From Gemmobacter caeruleus (GTDB lineage Bacteria > Pseudomonadota > Alphaproteobacteria > Rhodobacterales > Rhodobacteraceae): DNA of 64,000 bases. The DNA is taken from assembly GCF_008271655.1 (NCBI RefSeq), contig NZ_VKKX01000022.1, positions 434,001-498,000 on the forward strand. The letters run 5' to 3'. Below, piece by piece: positions 35,577 through 43,010 of this stretch. The notes beneath the pieces were generated by a model. It was not told where the DNA came from, did no database searches, and saw nothing but the letters and a program-made list of their open reading frames with translations. Made by a program: the position numbers and the translations under genes. Position 1 is the first letter of the stretch, and every line of letters begins with the position of its first letter.

Positions 35577-36587
35577 ATGCTCTATCGCATCAGCCGAGTC
35601 ACCCTGCGCCGCTACAGCCCGGCCAGTGCCGCCGCCATTACCCTCGCGGGCGTTGCCATCGCGCTGCTGTTGCGGTTTGTCGTCGATGACTGGTTGCCGC
35701 CGGGCTTTCCCTATCTGACCTTCTTTCCGGCCGTCATCCTGACCGGGTTCTTTCTGGGCAATCGCGCGGGTATCGCGTCGGCGCTGCTTTGCGGGCTTTG
35801 CGCCTGGTATTTCTTCATCGCGCCCGCGAATTCGTTTGCGCTGTCGGGCGGCGCGGTTGTGGCGCTAGGCTTCTATGTGCTGGTCGTCGGCACCGATCTG
35901 GCGCTGATCGAACTGATGCGCCGCGCCCTGCGGCAAATGAGCGGCGAACATGCCCGCGCCACGCAACTGGCCCGCACCAATGCGCTGATGTTCCATGAAT
36001 TGCAGCATCGGGTGTCGAACAACCTTCAGGTCATCGCCTCATTGCTCAAGATGCAGCGGCGCAATCTGGCCGATCCGGCGGCGCAGGCGGCGCTCGACAT
36101 GGCCTCGGCCCGGCTCGACATGGTCAGCCGCGTGCAACGCCGTCTGCATGACCCGAACCGGCAAGAGATCGACCTTTCCGCCCTGCTGGAGGAAATGGCC
36201 CCCGAGATCCTGGAGATGTCGGGCAGCGCGCAGGATGTGGCGCTGCGACTGGACACGCGGCCGGTGCGGGTCAGCTCCGATCAGTCGGTGCCGCTGGCGC
36301 TGATCTGCGCCGAGCTGATCGCGAACGCGCTGGAACATGGCCGCGATGGTGCGGGGCGCCTGGATCTGGAGCTGCGCTGCACCCCCGCGGGGGAGGGCCG
36401 CGCGCTGCTGGAGGTGGCGGATGGCGGGCCGGGCCTGCCCGAGGGGTTCGACCTGGATCAGGCGCGCAGCCTGGGCCTGCGCATCGCGCGGCAATTCGCG
36501 CAGCAACTGGGGGCCAGCCTGACCATGACCGACCGTCCCACCCCCGGCGGCACGCGCGCCAGCCTGAGCTTTCCCGTCGCCTCCTGA
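35577..36587 (+). CDS. Membrane sensor histidine kinase, DUF4118 sensor plus HisKA_2/HWE-type kinase
   Basis: A 336-residue protein. Residues about 15-120 form a DUF4118-like block of three or four membrane helices (SAAAITLAGVAIALLLRFVV, FFPAVILTGFFLGNRAG, VVALGFYVLVVGTDLAL). The kinase half has the phospho-accepting histidine in FHELQHRVSNNLQVIASLL, the N box LICAELIANALEHG and the G box GGPGLPEGFDLDQARSLGLR. Kinases of this class phosphorylate PhyR-type or single-domain regulators in alphaproteobacteria. Its position within the stress island suggests input to PhyR, which is inferred. Confidence 0.87.
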   Translation: MLYRISRVTLRRYSPASAAAITLAGVAIALLLRFVVDDWLPPGFPYLTFFPAVILTGFFLGNRAGIASALLCGLCAWYFFIAPANSFALSGGAVVALGFYVLVVGTDLALIELMRRALRQMSGEHARATQLARTNALMFHELQHRVSNNLQVIASLLKMQRRNLADPAAQAALDMASARLDMVSRVQRRLHDPNRQEIDLSALLEEMAPEILEMSGSAQDVALRLDTRPVRVSSDQSVPLALICAELIANALEHGRDGAGRLDLELRCTPAGEGRALLEVADGGPGLPEGFDLDQARSLGLRIARQFAQQLGASLTMTDRPTPGGTRASLSFPVAS

Positions 36588-36607
36588 CCCGGCGCCGCGC
36601 GGGGGGT

Positions 36608-36632
36608 GGAACCCGCGCGCGCCATGCGCGTT
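36608..36632 (+). promoter_or_regulatory. EcfG general-stress promoter
   Basis: Exact GGAAC-N16-CGTT, ending 44 bases before the ATG of the following unknown gene. Confidence 0.78.
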
Positions 36633-36675
36633 GCCCCCGACTGCATCCATCGCCAGACCGGAGGGAACGGGACAG

Positions 36676-37143
36676 ATGCCACAGCACCCGCTGACTGCCA
36701 CGCATTGCCGGATTCTGCTGCACGGGCTGGAGGATCCGGCGCTGCTGCGCGCGATCCTGTCAGGGACGGATACCGGCGCCGGGCTGGAATTCGTGCAAAG
36801 CCGCGCGACCGACCGCGCCGGGCTGGCGCGGCTTCAGGCGCAGTTGCGCCAGCGCGGGCGGCTGGGGCTGGCCGCGCATTTCATCCCCGCCACGACAGAT
36901 TGGGAAAGCGGCTTTCTTGCCGCGCTGCGGGTGGCGCGGGCGGTGCTGCCGGTGATGGCGCCGGGCGCCACGCTCCTGTTCGTGCAGCCCGATGACAGCG
37001 ACCCGATCACCGCCCGGTCGCTGCGGGTCTTTTCCCAGCATGCCGGGGTGGCGCGCGATCTGGGCCGCGTCTCGCTGACGGCCTGTGCCGCCAGCCGCGC
37101 CGCGCTGCGCATTGCCGAACTGACGGCGCGGCCCGCCACCTGA
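36676..37143 (+). CDS. Unknown cytosolic protein under general-stress control
   Basis: A 155-residue protein starting MPQHPLTATHCRILLHGLED. I do not recognise a family. The pattern of hydrophobic strands and helices (AALRVARAVLPVMAPGATLLFVQPDDSDP) recalls part of a Rossmann-like fold of the short-chain dehydrogenase type, but no cofactor motif is present. GGAGGGAA precedes the ATG; an EcfG promoter precedes it and a strong terminator follows, so it is a single-gene stress unit. There is no signal peptide or membrane helix. Confidence 0.7.
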   Translation: MPQHPLTATHCRILLHGLEDPALLRAILSGTDTGAGLEFVQSRATDRAGLARLQAQLRQRGRLGLAAHFIPATTDWESGFLAALRVARAVLPVMAPGATLLFVQPDDSDPITARSLRVFSQHAGVARDLGRVSLTACAASRAALRIAELTARPAT

Positions 37144-37184
37144 CCGCGCGCCACCTGACCGCGCCCCCCGCCCCCGGAATGGAC

Positions 37185-37212
37185 AAAGGGCCGCGACGGA
37201 TCGCGGCCCTTT
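37185..37212. terminator. Bidirectional intrinsic terminator
   Basis: Perfect 12-bp stem AAAGGGCCGCGA / TCGCGGCCCTTT with a 4-nt loop, between the unknown stress gene and the convergent DUF1328 gene. Confidence 0.85.
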
Positions 37213-37253
37213 CATCTGTTCTGCCGCCCCGTTGCCGGGGCGATCACCGCCGG

Positions 37254-37427
37254 TCAGACCGGCGGTTTGCCCTGCACCGCGCGCGCGATCATGGCGATCA
37301 GGAACAGCACGATGAAGATGAAGAACAGGATCTTCGCGATCCCCGCCGCAGTGCCGGCGATGCCGCCAAAGCCCAGAACGGCCGCCACAAGGGCGATGAC
37401 AAGAAAGGTAACAGCCCAGCCAAGCAT
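37254..37427 (-). CDS. DUF1328 family small membrane protein
   Basis: A 57-residue protein, [20 protein letters not shown] followed by [20 protein letters not shown] and a short basic tail. Two hydrophobic helices separated by GGIAGTAAG are diagnostic of DUF1328 (YtjA-like). AGGAG lies nine bases before the ATG. Function is unknown, but family members are often stress induced. A divergent EcfG promoter lies about 50-70 bases upstream. Confidence 0.88.
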   Translation of the reverse strand: MLGWAVTFLVIALVAAVLGFGGIAGTAAGIAKILFFIFIVLFLIAMIARAVQGKPPV

Positions 37428-37475
37428 GATGATGAACTCCTCTATCCGGCGTCTGCCGACGTTTCATGAAAAGAC

Positions 37476-37500
37476 AACGCCGCGGGGCGGTGCCGGTTCC
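37476..37500 (-). promoter_or_regulatory. EcfG general-stress promoter of the DUF1328 gene
   Basis: On the minus strand, exact GGAAC-N16-CGTT. It is divergent from a second EcfG-like promoter 25 bases away. Confidence 0.8.
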
Positions 37501-37524
37501 CTGAAATTGCATCGCAGGGCAGCG

Positions 37525-37550
37525 GGAACCGGGGGCGCCCGCCGGGCGTT
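37525..37550 (+). promoter_or_regulatory. EcfG-type promoter of the plus-strand unknown pair
   Basis: GGAAC-N17-CGTT (spacing one base longer than the others in this region). The next plus-strand gene starts at 37658, giving a leader of roughly 100 bases. Confidence 0.6.
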
Positions 37551-37657
37551 GTGCCACCGAACTTGCCGCCCGCCCCTGCCGTCCTTGACCGCATCGGGGC
37601 CTGCCGGCAACCCGCCCTGACCCGATCAGCGCGGCCCCCAGCCATAGGAGATCTCAG

Positions 37658-38002
37658 ATGAAATTCCTTCATCCCGACCTGCGCCATCAAATGCACAGCC
37701 TGACCGAGGGCCTGCCCCGTGCCGCCAGCCAGGGCTCTGCCCTTTTGGCCCAGGCGGGGACGGTGGCGCGGCAGCGCCCGGGGGCGGTCGCTGCGCTGGC
37801 GGGGCTGGCCATCGGCCTGCCGCTTTTGCTGCGCGGGCTGCACCGGCTGTCGCGTCAGGCCGAGGCGCATCGCCGGCGCAACGAGATCGTGTCGCAAGCC
37901 GAAATCATGCGCGAACGCTGGGAGGACGAGGGCGGCGCGATCCGTGCCGCACCGGGCAGCACCGACGGCCAGACCGGCGCGATGCGCAGGTCCGAGGGCT
38001 GA
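37658..38002 (+). CDS. Small single-pass membrane protein, unknown, probable stress gene
   Basis: A 114-residue protein with one central hydrophobic helix (AVAALAGLAIGLPLLLRGL) between an amphipathic N terminus (MKFLHPDLRHQMHSLTEGLP) and a charged C terminus (RRRNEIVSQAEIMRERWEDE). This is a DUF883/ElaB-like general layout, but I cannot assign the family. ATAGGAGATC gives a good ribosome binding site. An EcfG-type promoter lies about 110 bases upstream. Confidence 0.75.
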   Translation: MKFLHPDLRHQMHSLTEGLPRAASQGSALLAQAGTVARQRPGAVAALAGLAIGLPLLLRGLHRLSRQAEAHRRRNEIVSQAEIMRERWEDEGGAIRAAPGSTDGQTGAMRRSEG

Positions 38003-38057
38003 GCGCCGCCGCCCTTTCCCCTGTTCCTTTCCGTTACCTTGACCTGTTGTTACCGCC

Positions 38058-38423
38058 ATGCCTGTCCAACGCGCCCTGATCCAGCTCTTGCAAGAGATTG
38101 ATGCCTCGCTCGACCTGATGGAGGCCGTGGACGCACGCGCGATGGGGCCGCTCTGGCCCGGCTTGCTGGCGCGGCGCAGGCGGGCGGCGATCCTGCTGCG
38201 TCACCGGATCACCCGCGCCCGCCCGCGTCCGCCGGCGGCGCGCGGGCCGGGCGACGGGCCGATCACCGCGACGCGCCTTGTGGCGCAGGAAAGCCGGCTG
38301 CTCGCGCTGTTCGATGCCGCCGCCCGGCTGCCCGACCTTTCCGACGATCTGCGCCAGGTGCTGCGCGGTCTGCGCAACGAGGTGGAGCAGGCGCGGCAGG
38401 TGCTGGCGCATATGCCCTCCTGA
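38058..38423 (+). CDS. Unknown helical protein downstream of the membrane protein
   Basis: A 121-residue, arginine- and leucine-rich helical protein: ALIQLLQEIDASLDLMEAVD at the start, a basic segment (RRRRAAILLRHRITRARPR), and a C-terminal helix pair (DDLRQVLRGLRNEVEQARQV). No family is recognised. It follows the preceding gene by 55 bases with no terminator between, so it probably shares its transcript. Coding support is the codon pattern and the convergent terminator just beyond its stop. Confidence 0.65.
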   Translation: MPVQRALIQLLQEIDASLDLMEAVDARAMGPLWPGLLARRRRAAILLRHRITRARPRPPAARGPGDGPITATRLVAQESRLLALFDAAARLPDLSDDLRQVLRGLRNEVEQARQVLAHMPS

Positions 38424-38451
38424 AACGCCCGCCTCGCCCAACAACCCAACA

Positions 38452-38485
38452 TGAAAAACCCGCCCCCTTGGTCAGGGGGCGGGTT
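38452..38485 (-). terminator. Intrinsic terminator of the CsbD gene
   Basis: Perfect 12-bp stem AACCCGCCCCCT / AGGGGGCGGGTT followed on the minus strand by TTTTT overlap; it also faces the convergent plus-strand unit. Confidence 0.88.
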
Positions 38486-38506
38486 CATCATTTGCAGGGC
38501 CGGAGG

Positions 38507-38704
38507 TCAGAGGCTGTCGATCCAGCTGTCCACCTCACGCTCGGCCTCTTCCTTGGCGCGGCCATAGCGGCTTTGCACCAGACCGACCAGCTGTTCGCGG
38601 CGGCCCTCGATCTTGTCCAGCTCATCGCCGGTCAGATCGCCCCATTTTTCCTGGGCCTTGCCTTTGATCTGTTTCCAGACGCCCTGAATCTGATCGCTGT
38701 TCAT
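38507..38704 (-). CDS. CsbD family stress protein
   Basis: A 65-residue hydrophilic helical protein: MNSDQIQGVWKQIKGKAQEK, then WGDLTGDELDKIEGRREQLV and a charged tail. This is the CsbD/YjbJ pattern. These abundant proteins are typical general-stress products of unknown mechanism. GGAGAT gives the ribosome binding site. An EcfG-like promoter with one mismatch lies 36-60 bases upstream. Confidence 0.93.
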   Translation of the reverse strand: MNSDQIQGVWKQIKGKAQEKWGDLTGDELDKIEGRREQLVGLVQSRYGRAKEEAEREVDSWIDSL

Positions 38705-38739
38705 GCTGCATCTCCTTTCTGTTTCGGTGTCACTGAAAC

Positions 38740-38764
38740 AACGCGCGAAACTGCCAAAGGTTGC
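38740..38764 (-). promoter_or_regulatory. EcfG-like promoter of csbD (one mismatch)
   Basis: On the minus strand GCAAC-N16-CGTT; the -35 differs from GGAAC at one base. Confidence 0.6.
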
Positions 38765-38789
38765 ATGCGGGGGTCGGAAAAGCCGGGGG

Positions 38790-40574
38790 TCAGGTGGTGA
38801 TCCGCTCCTCGGCATCTGACAGCGCGGTCGGGGTGAAACGGAAGGCGAGCCGGTATTCGCCGCCTTCCTGGCTACGCTCGACCGAGGTCGCAAGCTGCGC
38901 GGCAAAGGCACGCACCAGCGCATCGCCCAGACCCGCGCCTTCGGCCTCGCTGTCCAGCGCGGGGTTCACCGGGGCGGGCTGATCCGCCATGCTGTTGCGG
39001 ATCACGATCTCGGCCCGGCCATCCTCGGTGCGGTGCAGGGACAGATGCAGGCGCGGCCGTTCGCCCGGGGGCGCCGAGGCATATTTCAGCGCGTTGGTCA
39101 GCGCCTCGGTCACCAGAAGCGACAGCGGCACCGCCTGATCGGGTGTCAGGTGAATATCCTCAAGATCGGTCTCCACCGCAAAGGGCGCCCCGGGGCGGCT
39201 GCCCATCTTGAGGATCTGATTGACGATATTGTGCAGCAATTCATCGACCCGCACATCGCTGCCGCCAGTGGTCTGATACAGTTCGCGGTGAATGGTGGCG
39301 AGGCTCATCACCCGGTCCTGAAGGCTTTTCAGCAGGCCCTTCGTTTCGGGGCTGCGGGCCTTGCGGATCTGCATGTTGATGATCGAGGCGATAAGCTGAA
39401 GGTTGTTCTTGACCCGGTGATGCACCTCGCGCAGCAGCACCTCTTTCTGGTGGATGGTATCCTCCAGCTCGGCCTCGTCATGGACCACGGCCTCCATCAG
39501 CTGTTCAAAGGCACCGCCCAGCGATTTCAGCTCGTGCGGCGCGCCCCGCAGCGGCACCTCGGGGGCGCGGCGATTGCCGCCGGCAAAGCTGGTGATCGCG
39601 CCGCGCAGCTGGCGGATATGGCGCAGCACCTGATGCTCGGCGGCCAGTTGCGCCACCAGCAGGCTGGCCAGCCACATCAGCGCGGGAAAGGCGATGATGG
39701 GGAAGGTGCGTTCAAACAGCCGCGCATCGGTATCGGTCATGGGCCAGTCGCCCAGAACGTAAAGCCCGGTCGAAAGCATGGGCATGACGGCAAAGATGCG
39801 TTCCTCTCCGCGGACCGAAAGCGCGGTGAAACTGCCGGGGTTTTCGCCCAGCGTGGTCACCAGATCCGGCAGCGCAGGCAGGCGCAGTTCGGCATCCTCC
39901 AGCCCCTGACTGGCCGAAAGGATCTGCCCCTTGCGATCCAGCGTCATGAGCGAGACATCCGGCCCGCCCCCCGGGCCCAGCCCGGCGGCGGCACCGCGAT
40001 CAGCCAGCGCACGATGCGGCAGCGACAGCGACAACAGCCCGACGACCCGGCCAGTCTCATCGCGCACGGGTTCGGAAAAGATCAGGACGCTGGTGCGCGA
40101 CACGGGGCCATGCGGGTTGACCCGCACCGAGGAAATCCCGGCATCCATCACCGCCAGCAGATCGCGCCGGTCGGTCAGATCGAGCGGACCGCCCGGTGAA
40201 CACTCCATCCGCAGGGATCGCGGGATATAGCCGACAAAGCTGTAATCGCTGCTGCCGGGCACCGCCATGAAACGGCGCAGCAGCGCCGAACAGGCGGCGG
40301 GGTCATCCCGCAGTGGCGTCACCGCCGTTGCGAGCGCCGCCACAGCGCCCTCGGCGCGGGTGATCTGGTCGATCAGCGGCAGCGCTGCCTGCATCGTGGC
40401 CCCCAGCACAGCCGCCTCGGCCCGGGCCGAGGCCTCTTGCTGATATTGCCGGATCTGCACGAAGCTGAGCAGCGCCAGCGGCATCAGCACGATGCCGAAG
40501 GTGACCATCAGCCGGAATGCCAGCCGCGAAAAGGGCCAGACCCGCCTGCGCGTCGCCTTGGGGGATGCCGTCAT
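38790..40574 (-). CDS. Membrane sensor histidine kinase (periplasmic sensor, HAMP-like linker, HisKA_2)
   Basis: A 594-residue kinase. A first membrane helix near residues 17-40 (FRLMVTFGIVLMPLALLSFV) is followed by a large periplasmic sensor of about 250 residues with Cache-like sequence, a second helix near 295-315 (IIAFPALMWLASLLVAQLAA), a linker, and the kinase domain: LLREVHHRVKNNLQLIASII with the phospho-accepting histidine, N box LSLLVTEALTNALKY and G region GAGLGDALVRAFAAQL. It lies 52 bases after ecfG on the same strand. This is the expected partner kinase of PhyR in the general stress pathway; that role is inferred. Confidence 0.9.
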   Translation of the reverse strand: MTASPKATRRRVWPFSRLAFRLMVTFGIVLMPLALLSFVQIRQYQQEASARAEAAVLGATMQAALPLIDQITRAEGAVAALATAVTPLRDDPAACSALLRRFMAVPGSSDYSFVGYIPRSLRMECSPGGPLDLTDRRDLLAVMDAGISSVRVNPHGPVSRTSVLIFSEPVRDETGRVVGLLSLSLPHRALADRGAAAGLGPGGGPDVSLMTLDRKGQILSASQGLEDAELRLPALPDLVTTLGENPGSFTALSVRGEERIFAVMPMLSTGLYVLGDWPMTDTDARLFERTFPIIAFPALMWLASLLVAQLAAEHQVLRHIRQLRGAITSFAGGNRRAPEVPLRGAPHELKSLGGAFEQLMEAVVHDEAELEDTIHQKEVLLREVHHRVKNNLQLIASIINMQIRKARSPETKGLLKSLQDRVMSLATIHRELYQTTGGSDVRVDELLHNIVNQILKMGSRPGAPFAVETDLEDIHLTPDQAVPLSLLVTEALTNALKYASAPPGERPRLHLSLHRTEDGRAEIVIRNSMADQPAPVNPALDSEAEGAGLGDALVRAFAAQLATSVERSQEGGEYRLAFRFTPTALSDAEERITT

Positions 40575-40626
40575 GACCGCCTCGTCCTGCCCTTGCGCCG
40601 GCCCCGCGATCCGGGGCCGCCTTGCC

Positions 40627-41190
40627 TCATGCCGCCTGAACGCCCGAACGGGTCATCACCGCCATCGTCGCCGCCGTCTGCGCATCCAGAAGGCCCTCGC
40701 CCTCCTCCAGATGCAGAAGCTGCGCCAGACGCGCACGGGCGCGGTTGGTGCGGCTTTTCACCGTGCCGACGGCAACGCCCATCATCTCGGACACCTGTTC
40801 ACAGGAATAGCCGTTGGCGCCGACCAGCATCAGCACCTCGCGATGTTCGGGGGAAAGCTGATCGAAGGCGCGGATGAAATCGGTCATCGCCAGCCGCCCG
40901 TCGTGATGGGGCTTGTCGAACAGCGTCTGGGCATGCAGACCGTCGGGGTCTGCCACCTCGCGGCGCTTCTTGCGGCGGTCGGAATAAAAGGTGTTGCGCA
41001 GGATGGTGAACAGCCAGGCCCGCAGATCGGTGCCGGCTTGAAAGCGATCGAAGTTGGACCAGGCCTTGACGATGGTTTCCTGCACCAGATCATCGGCCTC
41101 GGTCGCGTTGCGCGTGAGCGAGATGCCAAAGGCACGCAGCGCCGGCAGATGCTCGGGCAGTTCGTCGCGCGGATCGCGGGGGGCGGTCAT
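40627..41190 (-). CDS. ecfG: EcfG-type general stress sigma factor
   Basis: A 187-residue ECF15-type sigma factor. Region 2 has EADDLVQETIVKAWSNFDRF and DLRAWLFTILRNTFYSDRRK; region 4 has QLSPEHREVLMLVGANGYSC and VSEMMGVAVGTVKSRTNRAR. It is held by NepR and released when phosphorylated PhyR captures NepR. The ATG overlaps the nepR stop by 4 bases. Several GGAAC-N16-CGTT promoters nearby are its expected targets. Confidence 0.96.
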   Translation of the reverse strand: MTAPRDPRDELPEHLPALRAFGISLTRNATEADDLVQETIVKAWSNFDRFQAGTDLRAWLFTILRNTFYSDRRKKRREVADPDGLHAQTLFDKPHHDGRLAMTDFIRAFDQLSPEHREVLMLVGANGYSCEQVSEMMGVAVGTVKSRTNRARARLAQLLHLEEGEGLLDAQTAATMAVMTRSGVQAA

Positions 41191-41354
41191 TTCTGCGCTT
41201 CCTTGTCCTGGTTCGCGCGTTCCTTCGCGCGAAGCTGCGCGAGCAGATCCGTAAAGCGGTCAGGCACGTCTTGATGCAGGGATTCCTCGAAGACGCGCTT
41301 GAGGTTCTCATCAATCTGTTGCTGGAGACTGGACTTCGCAGAGGTTCTGGTCAT
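41187..41354 (-). CDS. nepR: NepR anti-sigma factor
   Basis: A 55-residue protein with the NepR core helix motif IDENLKRVFEESLHQDVPDR and FTDLLAQLRAKE, preceded by a short basic N terminus. It binds EcfG in unstressed cells and phospho-PhyR under stress. The ATG (MTRTSAKSSL) is chosen for correct family length. It is first in the operon with ecfG and divergent from phyR. Confidence 0.94.
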   Translation of the reverse strand: MTRTSAKSSLQQQIDENLKRVFEESLHQDVPDRFTDLLAQLRAKERANQDKEAQK

Positions 41355-41392
41355 TTCATCATCGCTTTGTGTGTGGCGCCACAACTTTATCT

Positions 41393-41424
41393 GGAACCAA
41401 ACACCGGAACCTGCGTTTGGTTCC
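41393..41424. promoter_or_regulatory. Face-to-face EcfG promoters in a perfect palindrome between nepR and phyR
   Basis: GGAACCAAAC (41393-41402) and GTTTGGTTCC (41415-41424) are perfect inverted repeats separated by 12 bases. On the plus strand this gives GGAAC-N16-CGTT for phyR; on the minus strand, GGAAC-N16-TGTT for nepR-ecfG. The -35 of each promoter overlaps the -10 of the other, so only one polymerase can be bound at a time. Confidence 0.85.
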
Positions 41425-41461
41425 CGAGAAACTTGTGAAAATGTCGAACGGGGAGACATTC

Positions 41462-42262
41462 ATGCCTGCGGAGTTCACGTCTGCGATCGCGGCCAGCCTG
41501 CCGTTTCTGCGGCGCTATGCGCGCGCGCTGACCGGCAGCCAGTCGAGCGGCGACCGTTTTGCCGCCGCCACGCTGGAGGCCTTGCTGGAAGACATGGAGA
41601 TGGTGCGGGGCGCGGCATCGCCCAAGGTCGCGCTGTTCCGCGCCTTTCATCTGGTCTGGTCAAGTGCCGGTGCCCCGGTGGGCGAGGCCGAGGAAGGTCT
41701 GGCCGCCCGCGCCGAACGCCACATGGCGCGGCTTGTCACCCCCAATTCGCGCGAAGCGCTGCTGCTGTCGGTGATCGAGGAATTCCGCGATGCCGAGATC
41801 GCGGAGATCCTCGGCGTCGGCACAGATGAGGCCGCCGATCTGGTCGAGATCGCCATGCGCGAGATGGAACAGTCGGTCGCCGGTCGCGTCATGATCATCG
41901 AGGATGAGGCGATCATCGCGATGGATATCCAGGACATCGTGACCGAGATCGGCCATCAGGTGACCGGCATCGCCCGCACCCGCGACGAGGCGGTCGCGCT
42001 GGCGGCCCGCATTCGCCCCGACCTGATCCTGGCGGATATCCAGCTGGCCGACAATTCCTCGGGGATCGACGCCGTGAACGAGATCCTCGGCCAGTTCGAC
42101 GCGCTGCCGGTGATCTTCATTACCGCCTTCCCCGAACGGCTGCTGACGGGCGAACGGCCCGAACCGGCCTTCCTGATCACCAAGCCGTTTTCCGAGGAAC
42201 AGCTGCGCTCCGCGGTCAGTCAGGCGATGTTCTTTGCCTCGACCGAGACGCTGGCGGCCTGA
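41462..42262 (+). CDS. phyR: PhyR anti-anti-sigma response regulator
   Basis: A 266-residue regulator. Residues 1-130 mimic an EcfG sigma factor (FTSAIAASLPFLRRYARALT in the region-2 mimic, VIEEFRDAEIAEILGVGTDE in the region-4 mimic). Residues 140-260 form a receiver with the acidic pocket MIIEDEAIIAMD, the phospho-acceptor D192 in LILADIQLADNSSG and the conserved lysine in FLITKPFSEEQ. Phosphorylation exposes the sigma-like part, which then sequesters NepR. GGGGAG before the ATG at MPAEFTS favours this start over one seven codons upstream. Confidence 0.96.
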   Translation: MPAEFTSAIAASLPFLRRYARALTGSQSSGDRFAAATLEALLEDMEMVRGAASPKVALFRAFHLVWSSAGAPVGEAEEGLAARAERHMARLVTPNSREALLLSVIEEFRDAEIAEILGVGTDEAADLVEIAMREMEQSVAGRVMIIEDEAIIAMDIQDIVTEIGHQVTGIARTRDEAVALAARIRPDLILADIQLADNSSGIDAVNEILGQFDALPVIFITAFPERLLTGERPEPAFLITKPFSEEQLRSAVSQAMFFASTETLAA

Positions 42263-42284
42263 ACCGGCGCCAGACCAGACTGGA

Positions 42285-42315
42285 AAAGGCGGGGGCGCAC
42301 ACCCCCGCCTTTTTC
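42285..42315 (+). terminator. Intrinsic terminator of phyR
   Basis: Perfect stem AAAGGCGGGGG / CCCCCGCCTTT, 6-nt loop, then TTTTTC. Confidence 0.9.
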
Positions 42316-42336
42316 TTTGCCGGCAGCATATTTCCG

Positions 42337-42361
42337 GGAACCCCTGCCCGGCCCGCGCGTT
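42337..42361 (+). promoter_or_regulatory. EcfG general-stress promoter
   Basis: Exact GGAAC-N16-CGTT just after the phyR terminator, ending 52 bases before the ATG of the secreted unknown protein. Confidence 0.82.
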
Positions 42362-42412
42362 GACCCGATGAAGAAAAGGATTTCCTTTTCACAATCTTTT
42401 CAGGAGGTTACC

Positions 42413-42901
42413 ATGAAAACCCTGCGCCTTCTCGCCCTGTCTGCGGCGCTGGCCGCCCCGCTGGCCCCCATGGCCCATGCCGAGATGACCCCGGTCGAAA
42501 GCGTCAAGGTCGAGGCCGATCTGACCGCCGTGCAGAACGAACGCGCGGCGACCTATTGGGCCGGTATCGCCGAAGACCTGCAAGCCGCGATCCTGGCCCG
42601 CGTGCAGGACCGCATCGCCGACAAGGGGTCGCGCATCTCGGTCGATATCAACGAGGTCGCGCTGGCCAACAGCTTTGAAACCAAGACCGGCCTCGCGGAT
42701 TCGGTGCTGGTGGGCAATGTGAACATCTCCAGCGACGACAATACCAAGTTCGACAGCTACGAACTTGCCGTCTCGGTGGAGCTGGCGAACAAATACCTGC
42801 CGCCGGGCACCGTCGCGCTGACCAGCATGTCGGATTCGCCCGAGCATTATCAGGCCATGATCCATGCCTTCGCCGAAAACGTGGTGGAGCGCCTGAAATA
42901 A
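42413..42901 (+). CDS. Unknown exported protein under general-stress control
   Basis: A 162-residue protein with a clear signal peptide (residues 1-23, LALSAALAAPLAPMAHA). The mature part (VESVKVEADLTAVQNERAAT, then YWAGIAEDLQAAILARVQDR and RISVDINEVALANSF) looks like a small alpha-beta protein and has no cysteines. I cannot name a family. CAGGAGG lies six bases before the ATG. Its own EcfG promoter upstream and hairpin downstream make it a single-gene stress unit beside phyR. Confidence 0.78.
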   Translation: MKTLRLLALSAALAAPLAPMAHAEMTPVESVKVEADLTAVQNERAATYWAGIAEDLQAAILARVQDRIADKGSRISVDINEVALANSFETKTGLADSVLVGNVNISSDDNTKFDSYELAVSVELANKYLPPGTVALTSMSDSPEHYQAMIHAFAENVVERLK

Positions 42902-42928
42902 CCAGTCGCCTTCGGGTTCTGTTGGCGC

Positions 42929-42958
42929 GGCGTGTCCTTCGGGGCACGCCGTTGCTTT
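42929..42958 (+). terminator. Probable terminator after the exported stress protein
   Basis: GGCGTGTCC-TTCG-GGGCACGCC stem-loop (one wobble pair) followed by GTTGCTTTT. Confidence 0.6.
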
Positions 42959-43010
42959 TCCGCCGCCGCGCAACGCGCTACAAGGCCGCAACAGCGCGAC
43001 GGAGGCGGAT

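Noticed and set aside
37141-37180. Direct repeat of CGCGCCACCTGACCGCGC-like sequence after the unknown stress gene
   Set aside because: It is a short, low-complexity GC run around a stop codon and does not extend.
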